64,000 nucleotides of DNA from Bradyrhizobium jicamae (GCF_018130695.1 NZ_JAFCJX010000022.1:62001-126000), one strand, 5' to 3'. Shown: positions 1 through 8,798, counted from the stretch's first letter. Notes: generated by a model from the letters alone, not told the origin. Translations and numbers: made by a program.

Positions 1-134
1 CGGCCGAAAGCACCGCAAGTTTTTTGGTAGCGGACATTAATGTCTCTCTCCCTGTTATGGTCTGATGTGCCGTGGCCCTCGGAAGGCTCTTTTTGTTGCG
101 GCGGAAACTATCATCTTGCCGGGGCCGTCTCAAC

Positions 135-165
135 GAAAAGCCCCCGCGGCAATGCCGCAGGGGCT
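135..165 (-). terminator. Rho-independent terminator after the first substrate-binding protein
   Basis: A GC-rich hairpin (AGCCCC..GGGGCT arms around an ATT loop, 139-165) is followed on the minus strand by TTTT at 138-135. It lies 35 bp past the stop of the minus-strand gene ending at 201, where a transcript of the liv cluster would end. Positions 1-134 hold no gene that I can support. Confidence 0.85.
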
Positions 166-200
166 CCCGTCTTTAGTCGACCGTCCGGAGCGATTTCGAG

Positions 201-1430
201 CTAGCCGCCGACGTCGCCGCTCAAAATTTCACCAAAGCGCTCCCAGGTCTCGCCCTTGAAGCGGATCAGTTGCAGCTGCGAAAGCGGCGCGAAGTCGGTC
301 GCCGAGGTGTTAACCTTGACGCCCGGCAACAGCCCGCCCGGCTCGAAATCCTTGAGACTTGCGGCCTGCTTCATGATGTTCTCGCGGGTCAGATTGTCGC
401 CGCAGGCCTTCAGCACTTGCACCAGGCCCTGGCTGACGATGTAGGCATACATCACCGAGGCGTCGGCGCGGTTGGCTTCCGGATAGTACTTATCCAGGAA
501 TTCGTTCCAGGCGATCATCGCCTTGTCGCTCTTCCACTGCGCGTCGGTCGGGTCCTTGAAATATTGCGAGGAGATGATGTCCTGCGCGTTATCGAAGCCG
601 GCCGGCTTGATCACGCTGCCGATCGAGCCCGAGACGTTGTTGAGGAAATGCAGCGGCTTCCAGCCGAGCTCGGCGTTCTTCTTGATCGCCTGCGCCGCGA
701 ATTTCGGCGTGGTGATGTTCATGAAGACGTCGGCGCCCGTAGCCTTCAGCCGTACGATGTGCGAGTCGATGGTCGGCTCGGAGACCTCATAGCTGTCCTC
801 GATCACGATCATCGAAGCCGCCTTGGCGCCGAGGCCGTCCTTGAAACCCTTCAGATAGTCCTTGCCGTAATCGTCGTTCTGGTAGAGCACGGCGATCTTG
901 GCGTCCGGCTTGTTCTTCAGGATGTACTTCGCATAGATGATGGTCTCGCTCTGGTAGTTGGGCTGCCAGCCCATCGTCCACGGGAAATCCTTCGGGTCGT
1001 TCCACTTGGTGGCGCCGGTGGCGACGAACAGTTGCGGCACCTTCTTCTGGTTCATGTATTTCTGGATCGCCGTGTTGGGCGGCGTGCCGAGCGAGTTGAA
1101 GATCAGCAGCACCTCGTCGCTCTCGACCAGCTTGCGCGCCTGCTCCACCGTCTTCGGCGGCGAATAGGCGTCGTCATAGCTGACAAAATTGATCTTGCGG
1201 CCGTTGATGCCGCCCTCGGCGTTGATCTTGCGGAAGTAGGCTTCCTCGGTCTTGCCGATCACGCCATAGGCCGACGCCGGTCCCGAATACGGCATGATGT
1301 TGCCGATCTTGATCTCGCTGTCGGTGGCGCCGGTATCGTATTTTTTCTGTGCGATGGACGTGGTGGAGGAGGCCGCGAGAAGTGCGAGGGCGGCGGAAAG
1401 GGCGCCCAATCGCAAACGGAATACAGGCAT
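201..1430 (-). CDS. ABC transporter substrate-binding protein, branched-chain amino acid (LivJ/HAAT) family, copy 1
   Basis: This is a periplasmic binding protein of about 409 residues, the usual length for the type I LivJ-like fold. It starts with a Sec signal peptide (MPVFRLRLGALSAALALLAA, then SIAQ). The mature part begins KKYDTGATDSEIKIGNIMPYSGPASAYG, a typical family start. I chose the ATG at 1430 because GGGAG lies 8 bp upstream; an in-frame ATG at 1451 has no such site. It is the last of three tandem paralogues (201, 1683, 3113) downstream of livGFHM and should deliver ligand to that permease. The ligand cannot be read from sequence. The neighbouring pim genes favour dicarboxylates or related acids over amino acids, which is inference. 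Confidence 0.93.
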   Translation of the reverse strand: MPVFRLRLGALSAALALLAASSTTSIAQKKYDTGATDSEIKIGNIMPYSGPASAYGVIGKTEEAYFRKINAEGGINGRKINFVSYDDAYSPPKTVEQARKLVESDEVLLIFNSLGTPPNTAIQKYMNQKKVPQLFVATGATKWNDPKDFPWTMGWQPNYQSETIIYAKYILKNKPDAKIAVLYQNDDYGKDYLKGFKDGLGAKAASMIVIEDSYEVSEPTIDSHIVRLKATGADVFMNITTPKFAAQAIKKNAELGWKPLHFLNNVSGSIGSVIKPAGFDNAQDIISSQYFKDPTDAQWKSDKAMIAWNEFLDKYYPEANRADASVMYAYIVSQGLVQVLKACGDNLTRENIMKQAASLKDFEPGGLLPGVKVNTSATDFAPLSQLQLIRFKGETWERFGEILSGDVGG

Positions 1431-1637
1431 TTTGATCTCCCTTGGGATCATGATGATGCGTCATGTTTTTTTGGATCGGGAGCACTTCGCGGCTCGTTGT
1501 GGCATTGAATACCTTTCGCCGCTGACCGGCAATAAGAAGCCCCCGGCGATGATGTCGCGGGAGGCGTCATTTAGTCGAACGCTGCGATCAGAGGATGCCG
1601 CTGCGCGGAATATCGGGATGATGCGGGGAAGTAGAAA

Positions 1638-1672
1638 GCCAGCCGCACTTCGCGATCGGCGCGAAGCCCGCC
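1638..1672 (-). terminator. Possible terminator or hairpin after the second binding protein
   Basis: An inverted repeat CTTCGCG..CGCGAAG (1648-1666), with further pairing outside it, starts just downstream of the stop of the gene ending at 1683. There is only a short T run on the minus strand (TTTC near 1633-1637), so termination is uncertain. A second, weaker hairpin of GCCTCCCG/CGGGGGC type lies at 1538-1567 and is followed by TTCTTATT on the minus strand. Confidence 0.4.
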
Positions 1673-1682
1673 TTTGTTGGTC

Positions 1683-2909
1683 TCAATGGCCGAGATCGGC
1701 GGAGATGATGTCACCGAACAGCTCCCACTTCTGGCCCTTGAAGCGCATCATGCGCAGCTGCTTGATCGGCGCGAAGTCGGTGGCCGAGGTGTTGACCGTG
1801 ATGCCCGGCAGCAGCGTATCGAGCTCGACGCCTTTCAGGCTGGCGGCCTGCTTCATGACATTGGCGCGCGTGAGATCGTCGCCGCACATCTGCAGCACTT
1901 TTGCCAATGTCTGCGCGGCGGCGTAGCCGAACACGACGGCACCATCGAGCTTGTTGGCGTCCGGCTCGTACTTCTGCAGGAACGCCAAGAATTTCATCAT
2001 GCCGGCGTCATGGTCCCATTGCGGGTCGGAGCCGTCCTTCAAATAGGAGGCCGACAGGATGCCCTGCGCGTTCTCGAAGCCGGCCGGCTGCAGCACGCCG
2101 CCGACCGAGGCCGAGACGTTGGACACGATGTGCAGCGGCTGCCAGCCGATCTCGGCGGCCTTCTTGATCGCCTGCGCGGTGAATTTCGGCGTGGCGATGG
2201 TGATCAGGGTATCGGCGCCGGCCGCCTTCAGCTTCACGACGTGGTTGTCGATCGCGGACTCGGACGTCTCGTAGCTCTCCTCCAGCACGATCATCGCGGC
2301 CTTGTCGCCAAAGCCATTCTTCAGGCCCTTGAGATAGTCCTTGCCGAAATCGTCGTTCTGGAAGAGCACGCCGACCTTGGCCTCCGGCTTCTCCTTCATG
2401 ATGAATTTGGCGTAGACCCGCGCCTCGTCCTGGTAGCTGGGCTGCCAGCCCATGGTCCACGGAAAGTTGGCCGGATCGTTCCATTTCGACGCGCCGCTGG
2501 CGACGAACAGCTGCGGCACCTTTTTCGTGTTCATGTATTTCTGGATCGCGCCGTTAGCTGCGGTGCCGAGCGAGTTGAAGATCAGCAGCACCTCATTGCT
2601 TTCGACCAGCTTGCGGGCCTGCTCCACGGTCTTGGGCGGCGAATAGGCATCGTCATAGGAGATGAACTTGATCTTGCGGCCGTTGATGCCGCCCTCGGCA
2701 TTGACCATCGCGAAATACGCGGCTTCGGTCTTGCCGATCACGCCATAGCCCGAGGCCGGGCCGCTATAGGGCATGATGTTGCCGATCCTGATCTCGCTAT
2801 CGCTGGCGCCCGTGTCGTATGTCTTCTGGGCCTCTGCGCCGCTGCAGGTCGCGGCGAGCAGGACGAACGCCGTCGAGAGCGCGGCGAGGGGCAGGCGGGC
2901 GGCCATCAT
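1683..2909 (-). CDS. ABC transporter substrate-binding protein, LivJ/HAAT family, copy 2
   Basis: This 408-residue periplasmic binding protein has a signal peptide (MMAARLPLAALSTAFVLLAA, then GAEAQ) and a mature start KTYDTGASDSEIRIGNIMPYSGPASGYG. It shares the same block pattern with copies 1 and 3, for example GGINGRKI, YDDAYSPPKTVEQARKLVES, LLIFNSLGT, FPWTMGWQP and NDDFGKDYLKG. It clearly arose by duplication but has diverged: isoleucine, lysine and charged positions differ throughout, so ligand range may differ. A palindromic repeat and a terminator separate it from copy 3, so it may be expressed less than copy 3 or from its own promoter. Two adjacent ATG codons (2909, 2906) are both possible starts. 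Confidence 0.93.
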   Translation of the reverse strand: MMAARLPLAALSTAFVLLAATCSGAEAQKTYDTGASDSEIRIGNIMPYSGPASGYGVIGKTEAAYFAMVNAEGGINGRKIKFISYDDAYSPPKTVEQARKLVESNEVLLIFNSLGTAANGAIQKYMNTKKVPQLFVASGASKWNDPANFPWTMGWQPSYQDEARVYAKFIMKEKPEAKVGVLFQNDDFGKDYLKGLKNGFGDKAAMIVLEESYETSESAIDNHVVKLKAAGADTLITIATPKFTAQAIKKAAEIGWQPLHIVSNVSASVGGVLQPAGFENAQGILSASYLKDGSDPQWDHDAGMMKFLAFLQKYEPDANKLDGAVVFGYAAAQTLAKVLQMCGDDLTRANVMKQAASLKGVELDTLLPGITVNTSATDFAPIKQLRMMRFKGQKWELFGDIISADLGH

Positions 2910-2935
2910 TTGGTTTTTTGATCCGTATTCTTTGA

Positions 2936-2982
2936 AGCATGATCCGGAAAAGTGTGACGCGGTTTTCCGAAAAGATCATGCT
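2936..2982. repeat. Short interspersed palindromic repeat (GCATGATC..GATCATGC type), copy 1
   Basis: The outer arms AGCATGATC (2936-2944) and GATCATGCT (2974-2982) enclose a second inverted pair, CCGGAAAA/TTTTCCG. The same design returns at 47231-47299. From memory, this GATC-ended palindrome is very common between genes in Bradyrhizobium and related Rhizobiales. It sits in the spacer between binding proteins 2 and 3. Confidence 0.75.
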
Positions 2983-2984
2983 CG

Positions 2985-3022
2985 AATAAAAAGCCTGAAG
3001 CGCGACGCTTCGCGCTTCAGGC
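2985..3022 (-). terminator. Hairpin with T-run between binding proteins 3 and 2
   Basis: A perfect 12-bp stem GCCTGAAGCGCG/CGCGCTTCAGGC (2993-3022) is followed on the minus strand by TTTTTATT (2992-2985). It would act as a second terminator behind the one at 3054-3086, further insulating copy 2 from copy 3. Confidence 0.65.
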
Positions 3023-3053
3023 GGGATTCAATACCATTCATGCGACGCGTCAA

Positions 3054-3086
3054 CAAAAAGCCCCTGCAACTTCCGTTGCAGGGGCT
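3054..3086 (-). terminator. Rho-independent terminator after the third substrate-binding protein
   Basis: A perfect 12-bp stem AGCCCCTGCAAC/GTTGCAGGGGCT (3059-3086) with a 4-nt loop is followed on the minus strand by TTTTTG. It lies 27 bp past the stop of the gene ending at 3113. This is a strong candidate end for the livGFHM plus binding-protein-3 transcript. Confidence 0.88.
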
Positions 3087-3112
3087 TCCTTGGTCAGTAC
3101 TGCAGTGCAGCG

Positions 3113-4342
3113 TTATTCGGACGCGACGTCGCCCGAGATGATGTCGCCGAACAGCTCCCACTTCTCGCCCTTGAAGCGCTGCATCTGCAGCTGGGCGAGC
3201 GGGGCGAAGTCGGTGGCCGAGGTGTTGAGCTTGACGCCGGGCAGGACGGTGTCTGGCGCAAAATCCTTCAGGCTCGCCGCCTGCTTCATCACATTGGCGC
3301 GGGTCAGGTCGTCGCCGGACATCTGCAGCACCTTGGCGAGCGTCTGCGCGGCGCCGTAGCCATAGACGATGCTGGTGTCGGTCTTGTCCGCGCCCGGCAT
3401 GTACTTGTCGACGAACTCGTTCCATTTCTTCATGCCGGGATCGTTGGCCCATTGCGGGTCGCTGGAGTCCTTGGCATAGGCCGCCGACAGCACGCCCTGG
3501 GCGTTCTCGAAGCCGGCCGGCCGCATCACGCTGCCGACCGAGATCGAGACGTTGGTCAGGATCTGCAGCGGCTTCCAGCCGAGCTCGGCGGTCTTCTTGA
3601 TGGTCTGGGCCGCGAATTTCGGCGTGGCATAGATCAGCAGCACGTCCGGATTGGCGGCCTTGATCTTCACGATGTGCCCGTCGATCGACGGCTCGGACAC
3701 TTCATAGCTCTCTTCCATGATGATGGTGGACGCCGCCTTGGCGCCGAGCCCGTCCTTGGTGCCCTTCAGATAGTCCTTGCCGAAGTCGTCGTTCTGATAG
3801 AGCACCGCGACCTTGGCGTCGGGCTTCTCCTTCATCAGCCATTTGGCGTAGATCTGGGCTTCGCTCTGGTAGGACGGCTGCCAGCCCATGGTCCACGGGA
3901 AGTTCTTCGGATCGTTCCACTTGGTGGCGCCGGTGGCGACGAACAGCTGCGGGATCTTCTTGGCGTTGAGATATTTCTGAATCGCGGTGTTCGAGGGCGT
4001 GCCGAGCGGGTTGAACACGAACAGCACCTCGTCGCTCTCGACGAGCTTGCGGACCTGCTCGACGGCCTTCGGCGGCGAGTAGGCGTCGTCATAGCTGACG
4101 AAGTTGACCTTGCGGCCGTTGATTCCGCCCTGATCGTTGATCATCTTGAAATAGGCTTCTTCGGTCTTGCCGATCACGCCATAGGCGGATGCCGGCCCCG
4201 AATAGGGCATGATGTTGCCGACCTTGATCTCGGTGTCGGTCGCGCCCGTGTCGTATTTCTTCTGGGCGAAGGCGGTGGTCGAAGTCGCGGCAAAGGCGGT
4301 GACCGCCGCGGCAGCCGCGGCGATCCTCAAAGTCGAAAGCAT
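3113..4342 (-). CDS. ABC transporter substrate-binding protein, LivJ/HAAT family, copy 3
   Basis: This 409-residue binding protein has a signal peptide (MLSTLRIAAAAAAVTAFAAT, then AFAQ) and the mature start KKYDTGATDTEIKVGNIMPYSGPASAYG. It is the copy nearest the permease genes: its ATG is only 30 bp from the livM stop, so it is very probably cotranscribed with livGFHM and is the default binding protein of the transporter. It is closer to copy 1 than to copy 2 in visible blocks, such as the shared FVATGATKWNDPK and VSEPSIDGHIVKIK versus VSEPTIDSHIVRLK. The ligand is unproven. Confidence 0.94.
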   Translation of the reverse strand: MLSTLRIAAAAAAVTAFAATSTTAFAQKKYDTGATDTEIKVGNIMPYSGPASAYGVIGKTEEAYFKMINDQGGINGRKVNFVSYDDAYSPPKAVEQVRKLVESDEVLFVFNPLGTPSNTAIQKYLNAKKIPQLFVATGATKWNDPKNFPWTMGWQPSYQSEAQIYAKWLMKEKPDAKVAVLYQNDDFGKDYLKGTKDGLGAKAASTIIMEESYEVSEPSIDGHIVKIKAANPDVLLIYATPKFAAQTIKKTAELGWKPLQILTNVSISVGSVMRPAGFENAQGVLSAAYAKDSSDPQWANDPGMKKWNEFVDKYMPGADKTDTSIVYGYGAAQTLAKVLQMSGDDLTRANVMKQAASLKDFAPDTVLPGVKLNTSATDFAPLAQLQMQRFKGEKWELFGDIISGDVASE

Positions 4343-4372
4343 AGTGTCTCCTGGATCTCTCTTCTTGGGTTC

Positions 4373-5395
4373 TTAGTTCTTCTTGAGCTTGCCAAACAGT
4401 TGCGTGGCAACGATGGCGACCTGCCTTGCGCCATGCGGCACGAGGAAGATGACGAGGAACAGCAGCACGCCGAACACGGCGCCGGAGAGGCCCTTGGAGA
4501 TGCCCTCGGCGATGTTCGGCACGAAGATGATGAAGGCGGAGCCTACGATCGAGCCGGGCAACCAGCCGACGCCGCCGACCACCATGCCGAGGAACAGCGA
4601 GATCGCCAGCGTGATGGTGTAGCCGTCGGGCGCGACAAACTGCACCGCGATGGCGCCGAGGCCGCCGGCGACGCCGGTGATGCCGGCCGAGACGCCGAAC
4701 GCCAGCGTCTTGTACAGCGCGACGTCGACGCCCATCGCGGAGGCCGCGATCTCGTTGTCGCGGATCGCCATGAAGGCGCGGCCCGAGCGGGAGCGCAGCA
4801 GGTTCACCGAGGCAAGGTAGATCCCGATGGTGATCACCAGTGTGAAGTAATACAGCCACATGTCCTGCGACATCGGCAGCCCGAACGGCGCATCCGGCTT
4901 GGTGACGACGAGGCCCTGCACGCCGCCGGTCCAGTGCTCGAAGAAACCGAGCTTGAGCAGCTGCGGCATCGCGGTGGCGAGCGCGAACGTCGCCAGCGCG
5001 AGATAGACGCCGGAGAGCCGGAGCGCCGGCTTGCCGAACAGGTATCCAAAGCCAAAGCAGATGATACCTGCGATCGGCAGCGTCAGCGCGTAGTTCATGT
5101 TGGCGTGTTCCATCAGGATCGCCGACGTGTAAGCACCGACGGCATAGAACGCGCTTTGGCCGAGCGAGAACTGCCCGCTTCCGCCGGTCAGGATGTTCAG
5201 CGCCAGCACGGCGAGGCCGTAGATCAGCAGCATCGTCATCTGGAAGATGATGAAGTTCTTGACCAGCAGCGGCGTGATGATCAGTGCGACCAGCACCACC
5301 AGCGAGGTGCCATAGCCGAGCGTCATGGCGCGCTTGGGAACGGCCTCGACGGCCTGGCCTTCGGTGACGACTTCTTCAGCGGCGCTCATGATCAA
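4373..5395 (-). CDS. livM: Branched-chain-type ABC transporter permease LivM
   Basis: This is an inner-membrane permease of 340 residues with about 8-10 hydrophobic segments, the usual size for LivM. A cytoplasmic N-terminal tail (about residues 1-25) precedes the first segment. The blocks LNILTGGSGQFSLGQSAFYAVGAYTSAIL, GVYLALATFALA and GRAFMAIRDNEIAASAMGVDVALYKTLAFGVSAG are hallmark LivM sequence; the last is the loop that contacts the ATPase. Its ATG overlaps the livH stop by 4 bp (ATGA type), so the two are translationally coupled. It pairs with LivH to form the channel for the ligand delivered by the tandem binding proteins. Confidence 0.96.
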   Translation of the reverse strand: MIMSAAEEVVTEGQAVEAVPKRAMTLGYGTSLVVLVALIITPLLVKNFIIFQMTMLLIYGLAVLALNILTGGSGQFSLGQSAFYAVGAYTSAILMEHANMNYALTLPIAGIICFGFGYLFGKPALRLSGVYLALATFALATAMPQLLKLGFFEHWTGGVQGLVVTKPDAPFGLPMSQDMWLYYFTLVITIGIYLASVNLLRSRSGRAFMAIRDNEIAASAMGVDVALYKTLAFGVSAGITGVAGGLGAIAVQFVAPDGYTITLAISLFLGMVVGGVGWLPGSIVGSAFIIFVPNIAEGISKGLSGAVFGVLLFLVIFLVPHGARQVAIVATQLFGKLKKN

Positions 5396-6270
5396 ACTCG
5401 CTTGATGATGGGCCGGCCGAACAGGCCTGCCGGTTTGACGACCAGGACGGTGATGATCAGCGCAAGCGCGATCGGGAGCTTCAGCTCATTGCCGACGCCG
5501 GGAATGTAGGTCCCGACGAGGTTCTCGAAGACGCCGACCAGGAAGCCGCCGACGACGGCACCGAACGGCGAGGTCAGGCCGCCGAGCACGGCAGCGGCGA
5601 AGCCGTAGATCAGCACACCCAGCATCATGTTCGGCTCGAGGAACACGACCGGCGCGATCATCATGCCCGCGACCGAGCCGATCGCGGCGGCCATGCCCCA
5701 GCCGAGCGCGATCATCCAGGACGTGTTGATGCCGACCAGCCGCGCCGATTCGGGCAGCGAGGCGGCGGCCCGCATCGCGAGACCCACGCGGGTGAAGCGG
5801 AAGAAGAAGAACAGCAGCACCAGCATCAGGATCGTCAGCCCGATCATGCCGGCCTGGTGGGTCGAGATCAGCTGGCTGCCCAGGAACGGCGAGGAGCCGA
5901 ACGGGGTCGGATACTGCTTGATGGTGAAGTCCCAGATCAGGCCGGCGACGCTGTTGATGATCGCATACAGCGCGATGAAGCCGGCGACGTTGGTCAGGAT
6001 CGGTGCCTTGGCCAGCGGCTTGAACAGCAGCCGCTCGATGGCGATGCCTGCGACGAACGAGAAACCGACCGTGAGCACGAAGGAGCCCCAATAGGGCACG
6101 CCCCACTGCATCAGCTGCCAGGAGATGAAGGTCGAGAACATCGCCATTTCGCCCTGGGCGAAGTTCAGATGGTCGATCGCCTGGTAGATCATGACCACGG
6201 CGAGCGCCATACAGGCATAGATCGCCCCGGTCGCGACGCCGGCCAGGACTTGGTTGACGAACAGTTCCAT
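5392..6270 (-). CDS. livH: Branched-chain-type ABC transporter permease LivH
   Basis: This 292-residue inner-membrane permease has a hydrophobic start, VLAGVATGAIYACMALAVVMIY, and then the LivH signature HLNFAQGEMAMFSTF. The ATPase-contact loop is seen as RVGLAMRAAASLPESARLVGINTSWMIALGWGMAAAIG, followed by AAVLGGLTSPFGAVVGG. It lies 12 bp downstream of livF and overlaps livM by 4 bp in a livG-livF-livH-livM order. This order, with ATPases first, is common for aromatic and organic-acid HAAT transporters of Rhodopseudomonas and Bradyrhizobium. Confidence 0.96.
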   Translation of the reverse strand: MELFVNQVLAGVATGAIYACMALAVVMIYQAIDHLNFAQGEMAMFSTFISWQLMQWGVPYWGSFVLTVGFSFVAGIAIERLLFKPLAKAPILTNVAGFIALYAIINSVAGLIWDFTIKQYPTPFGSSPFLGSQLISTHQAGMIGLTILMLVLLFFFFRFTRVGLAMRAAASLPESARLVGINTSWMIALGWGMAAAIGSVAGMMIAPVVFLEPNMMLGVLIYGFAAAVLGGLTSPFGAVVGGFLVGVFENLVGTYIPGVGNELKLPIALALIITVLVVKPAGLFGRPIIKRV

Positions 6271-6282
6271 GGTCCCGGTCCC

Positions 6283-6996
6283 TCAGTAGCCCAGATAGGA
6301 TTTGCGGACGTCTTCGTTGTTCGCGATGTCCTTGGCGTTGCCAGCCATCACGATCCGTCCGGTTTCGATCACATAGGCCTGGTCGGCGAGCTCCAGCGCC
6401 AGCTGCGCGTTCTGCTCGACGACGAGGATGGTGACCTTGTCCTCACGGTTGATCTTGCCGAGGATGCCGAACAGGTCGCGCACGATCAGCGGCGCGAGGC
6501 CGAACGACGGCTCGTCGAGCAGCATCAGCCGCGGCCGCAGCATCAGCGCGCGCGCGACCGCGAGCATCTGCTGCTCGCCGCCCGACAGCGTGCCGGCCTG
6601 CTGGGTGTAGCGCTGCTTCAGCACCGGGAAGTGCGCGTACATCCGCTCGATGTCGGAGACGATCGCCTTCTTGTCGGTGCGGGTGATGGCCCCGAGCTGC
6701 AGGTTCTCCTCCACCGTCATGGTGGTGAAGGTGCCGCGGCCCTGCGGCACATGGGCGATGCCGAGGCGGACCACGTTCTCGGTCGAGCGGGTGCCGATCG
6801 GCTTGCCCTCGAACTCGATCGCCCCGGTCGAGCGCACCATGTTGCAGATCGCGCGCAAGGTCGTGGTCTTGCCGGCGCCGTTGGCGCCGAGCAGCGTGGT
6901 GAGCGAGCCCTCGTTGAGCGAGAAGGACAGGCCGTGCAGGGCCTGGACCTGGCCGTAATAGGCGCGCAGGTCCTTGACGTTGAGCATCGCGGTCAT
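6283..6996 (-). CDS. livF: ABC transporter ATP-binding protein LivF
   Basis: This 237-residue cytoplasmic ATPase has Walker A GANGAGKTTTLR, signature LSGGEQQMLAVARAL and Walker B LMLLDEPSFGLAP, followed by the switch histidine replaced by glutamine-region sequence VTILVVEQNAQLAL, as is usual in LivF. The C-terminus, YVIETGRIVMAGNAKDIANNEDVRKSYLGY, is the classic LivF tail. Its start overlaps the livG stop by 4 bp. With LivG it forms the heterodimeric motor that powers LivHM. Confidence 0.97.
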   Translation of the reverse strand: MTAMLNVKDLRAYYGQVQALHGLSFSLNEGSLTTLLGANGAGKTTTLRAICNMVRSTGAIEFEGKPIGTRSTENVVRLGIAHVPQGRGTFTTMTVEENLQLGAITRTDKKAIVSDIERMYAHFPVLKQRYTQQAGTLSGGEQQMLAVARALMLRPRLMLLDEPSFGLAPLIVRDLFGILGKINREDKVTILVVEQNAQLALELADQAYVIETGRIVMAGNAKDIANNEDVRKSYLGY

Positions 6997-7790
6997 TGGT
7001 CCTTGCTCCCCAGATAGGCCTTGATCACATCCGGGTCGGCCTGGACCTGGGCCGGCGTTCCCTCGGCCAGCTTGCGGCCGAAATTCAGTGCGACGACGTG
7101 GTCGGCGATCGACATCACGAGACCCATGTGATGCTCGACCAGCAGCACGGTCATGTGGCGCTCGTCGCGGATTTTGCGGATCAGGTCGCCGAGCACATAG
7201 ACTTCCTCATGGTTGAGGCCGCCGGCCGGCTCGTCGAGCAGCAGGATCTTGGGATCTGCGGCCAATGCGCGCGCCAGCTCGACGCGCTTCTGGGTGCCGA
7301 AGGGCAGGCCGGACACCACGGTGTGTGCGACGCTTTCGAGATCGAGATAGGCGAGGATCTCGTGCACCTTCTTGTTCATGTCGGCTTCGCCGCGGCGAAC
7401 CCAGGCGAGCTTCAGCGAGTCGCTGACGATGTCGCTGGAGGTGCGGGCATGGGCGCCGACGCGCACATTGTCGATCACGGACAGGTTCGGGAACAGCGCG
7501 ACGTTCTGGAACGTGCGGCCGATGCCGATCTCGGCGATCTTGTGCGGCGGCCGTGTCAGGATGCTCGCGCCTTCCATCAGGATGTCGCCGGAGGAGGGCT
7601 GGTAGAGGCGGGACAGGCAGTTGAACAGCGTGGTCTTGCCGGCGCCGTTCGGGCCGATCAGGCCGAGGATCGCACCCTTGTGCATGTCGAAGGTCACGCC
7701 GTTCAGCGCGATGATGCCGCCGAACACGACGCTGACGTCGCGAACCGCGAGCAGGGGCGCATTGCTCTGCGCGAGTTGTGCCTGCGTCAT
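6993..7790 (-). CDS. livG: ABC transporter ATP-binding protein LivG
   Basis: This 265-residue ATPase has Walker A GPNGAGKTTLFNCLSR, Walker B ILLLDEPAGGLNHEE and the LivG tail AEGTPAQVQADPDVIKAYLG. The signature region reads SGLPFGTQKRVELARAL rather than LSGGQ; the LPFGTQ form is common in LivG of this transporter group, so it need not mean loss of activity. It is the first gene of livGFHM, 72 bp downstream of the IclR-family gene on the same strand. It may share that gene's transcript or have its own promoter in the short gap, where a TTGC..GCAA hairpin lies around 7822-7845. Confidence 0.96.
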   Translation of the reverse strand: MTQAQLAQSNAPLLAVRDVSVVFGGIIALNGVTFDMHKGAILGLIGPNGAGKTTLFNCLSRLYQPSSGDILMEGASILTRPPHKIAEIGIGRTFQNVALFPNLSVIDNVRVGAHARTSSDIVSDSLKLAWVRRGEADMNKKVHEILAYLDLESVAHTVVSGLPFGTQKRVELARALAADPKILLLDEPAGGLNHEEVYVLGDLIRKIRDERHMTVLLVEHHMGLVMSIADHVVALNFGRKLAEGTPAQVQADPDVIKAYLGSKDQ

Positions 7791-7862
7791 CTCGTCTCGC
7801 CCGCGCTCTTGAAGCTGCGGGAGCGACCTTGCGAAGCAAGTCGCAGGTCATGATGGACGCGC

Positions 7863-8726
7863 TCAGATCCCCTCGGCCAAACGTGCAACTTTCCCTCCTC
7901 CTCTAGGCTTTTTGCTTTCTTGTTTTTTGAATTGCGGCGCCGTTCCACCGAGCGCCTGTTCGATGTTCCTTACCATCGCGACAAGGCGAGGTCCAATGTC
8001 GTTGCGCAAACGGTCTTCCGTGAAGCGGAATGCCGGTGCGCCACAATTGAAGGCATATGGTCCAGTTCCATCGTTCAGCTTCAGCGCGACGCCGGCGGCG
8101 GCGACGTCGTCCTGCCAGTCGCCGGTCGACATCGTGAAGCCATACTTCGCCACCGTCTCGCCGGAGCGCTCGATGCCGTCGCGCATCTTGGCCCAGCGGC
8201 TGCCGTAGTGATCGCGCAGATCGCGCAATAAAGCGGCACGCTCGTCGGGCGGCAGTGCCCAGATATAGGCACGGCCCATCGCGGTGGTTGCGATCGGAAT
8301 CCGTGAGCCGACATCGAGTTGCACACCGAGCGTCAATCCGTTCCGGCTCTGGCCGAAGTAGATCATGTTGTGACGGTCGCGCCCGCCGATCGCGACCGCG
8401 CCGCCGGTCTCGCGCATCACTTCTTCACGATAGGGCTCGGACAAATGCCGAACGCCGAGATTGGCGAGTGCGGCGTAGCCCAGCGCCATCGCCGACGGCG
8501 CCAGCTGATACTTCTCGAAACGGGGAACGGGTGTCAGGTATCCCAGCTTGGTCAGCGTATATGTCAGGCGGGAAATGGTCGGCTTCGGTAATTTGGTCCG
8601 CGCCGCGATCTCCTGATTGCCAAGCAGGCCGTCATTGGGTTGGAATGCGCGCAGGACATCGAGCCCGCGGGACAGCGCGACGACGAAATTGCGATCGGTC
8701 GCTGCTTTCTTCCCTGGTCGCTTCAT
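7863..8726 (-). CDS. IclR-family transcriptional regulator (probable regulator of the pim/liv genes)
   Basis: This 287-residue protein has an N-terminal winged helix (about residues 15-75: ALSRGLDVLRAFQ, GNQEIAARTKLPKPTISRLTYTLTKLGYL) and a C-terminal IclR effector domain (EVMRETGGAVAIGGRDRHNMIYFG to about residue 255). The tail is lysine-rich and low in complexity (KKQESKKPRGGGK). It lies between livG, on the same strand, and pimF, divergent across a 168-bp gap. IclR proteins usually bind a palindrome near their own promoter and sense small organic acids. The perfect inverted repeat at 8799-8817 in this gap fits such a role. Function as a PimR-type regulator is inferred from position. Confidence 0.9.
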   Translation of the reverse strand: MKRPGKKAATDRNFVVALSRGLDVLRAFQPNDGLLGNQEIAARTKLPKPTISRLTYTLTKLGYLTPVPRFEKYQLAPSAMALGYAALANLGVRHLSEPYREEVMRETGGAVAIGGRDRHNMIYFGQSRNGLTLGVQLDVGSRIPIATTAMGRAYIWALPPDERAALLRDLRDHYGSRWAKMRDGIERSGETVAKYGFTMSTGDWQDDVAAAGVALKLNDGTGPYAFNCGAPAFRFTEDRLRNDIGPRLVAMVRNIEQALGGTAPQFKKQESKKPRGGGKVARLAEGI

Positions 8727-8798
8727 TCCCTGCCTTCGTCATGCTCGTTGACAAGGCACGTGCTTCAAAATAACCCTCCGTGTCAAGATGTGGAATTA

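Noticed and set aside
3452..5509. A plus-strand open frame opposite binding protein 3 and livM
   Set aside because: The low-complexity His/Asp/Arg/Val-rich translation is typical of antisense frames in this genome type; the real genes are on the minus strand.
6993..7790. LivG without the standard LSGGQ signature as a defective ATPase
   Set aside because: LPFGTQKR at this position is a known variant in LivG-type proteins; Walker A, Walker B and the rest are intact, so I do not treat it as a lesion.
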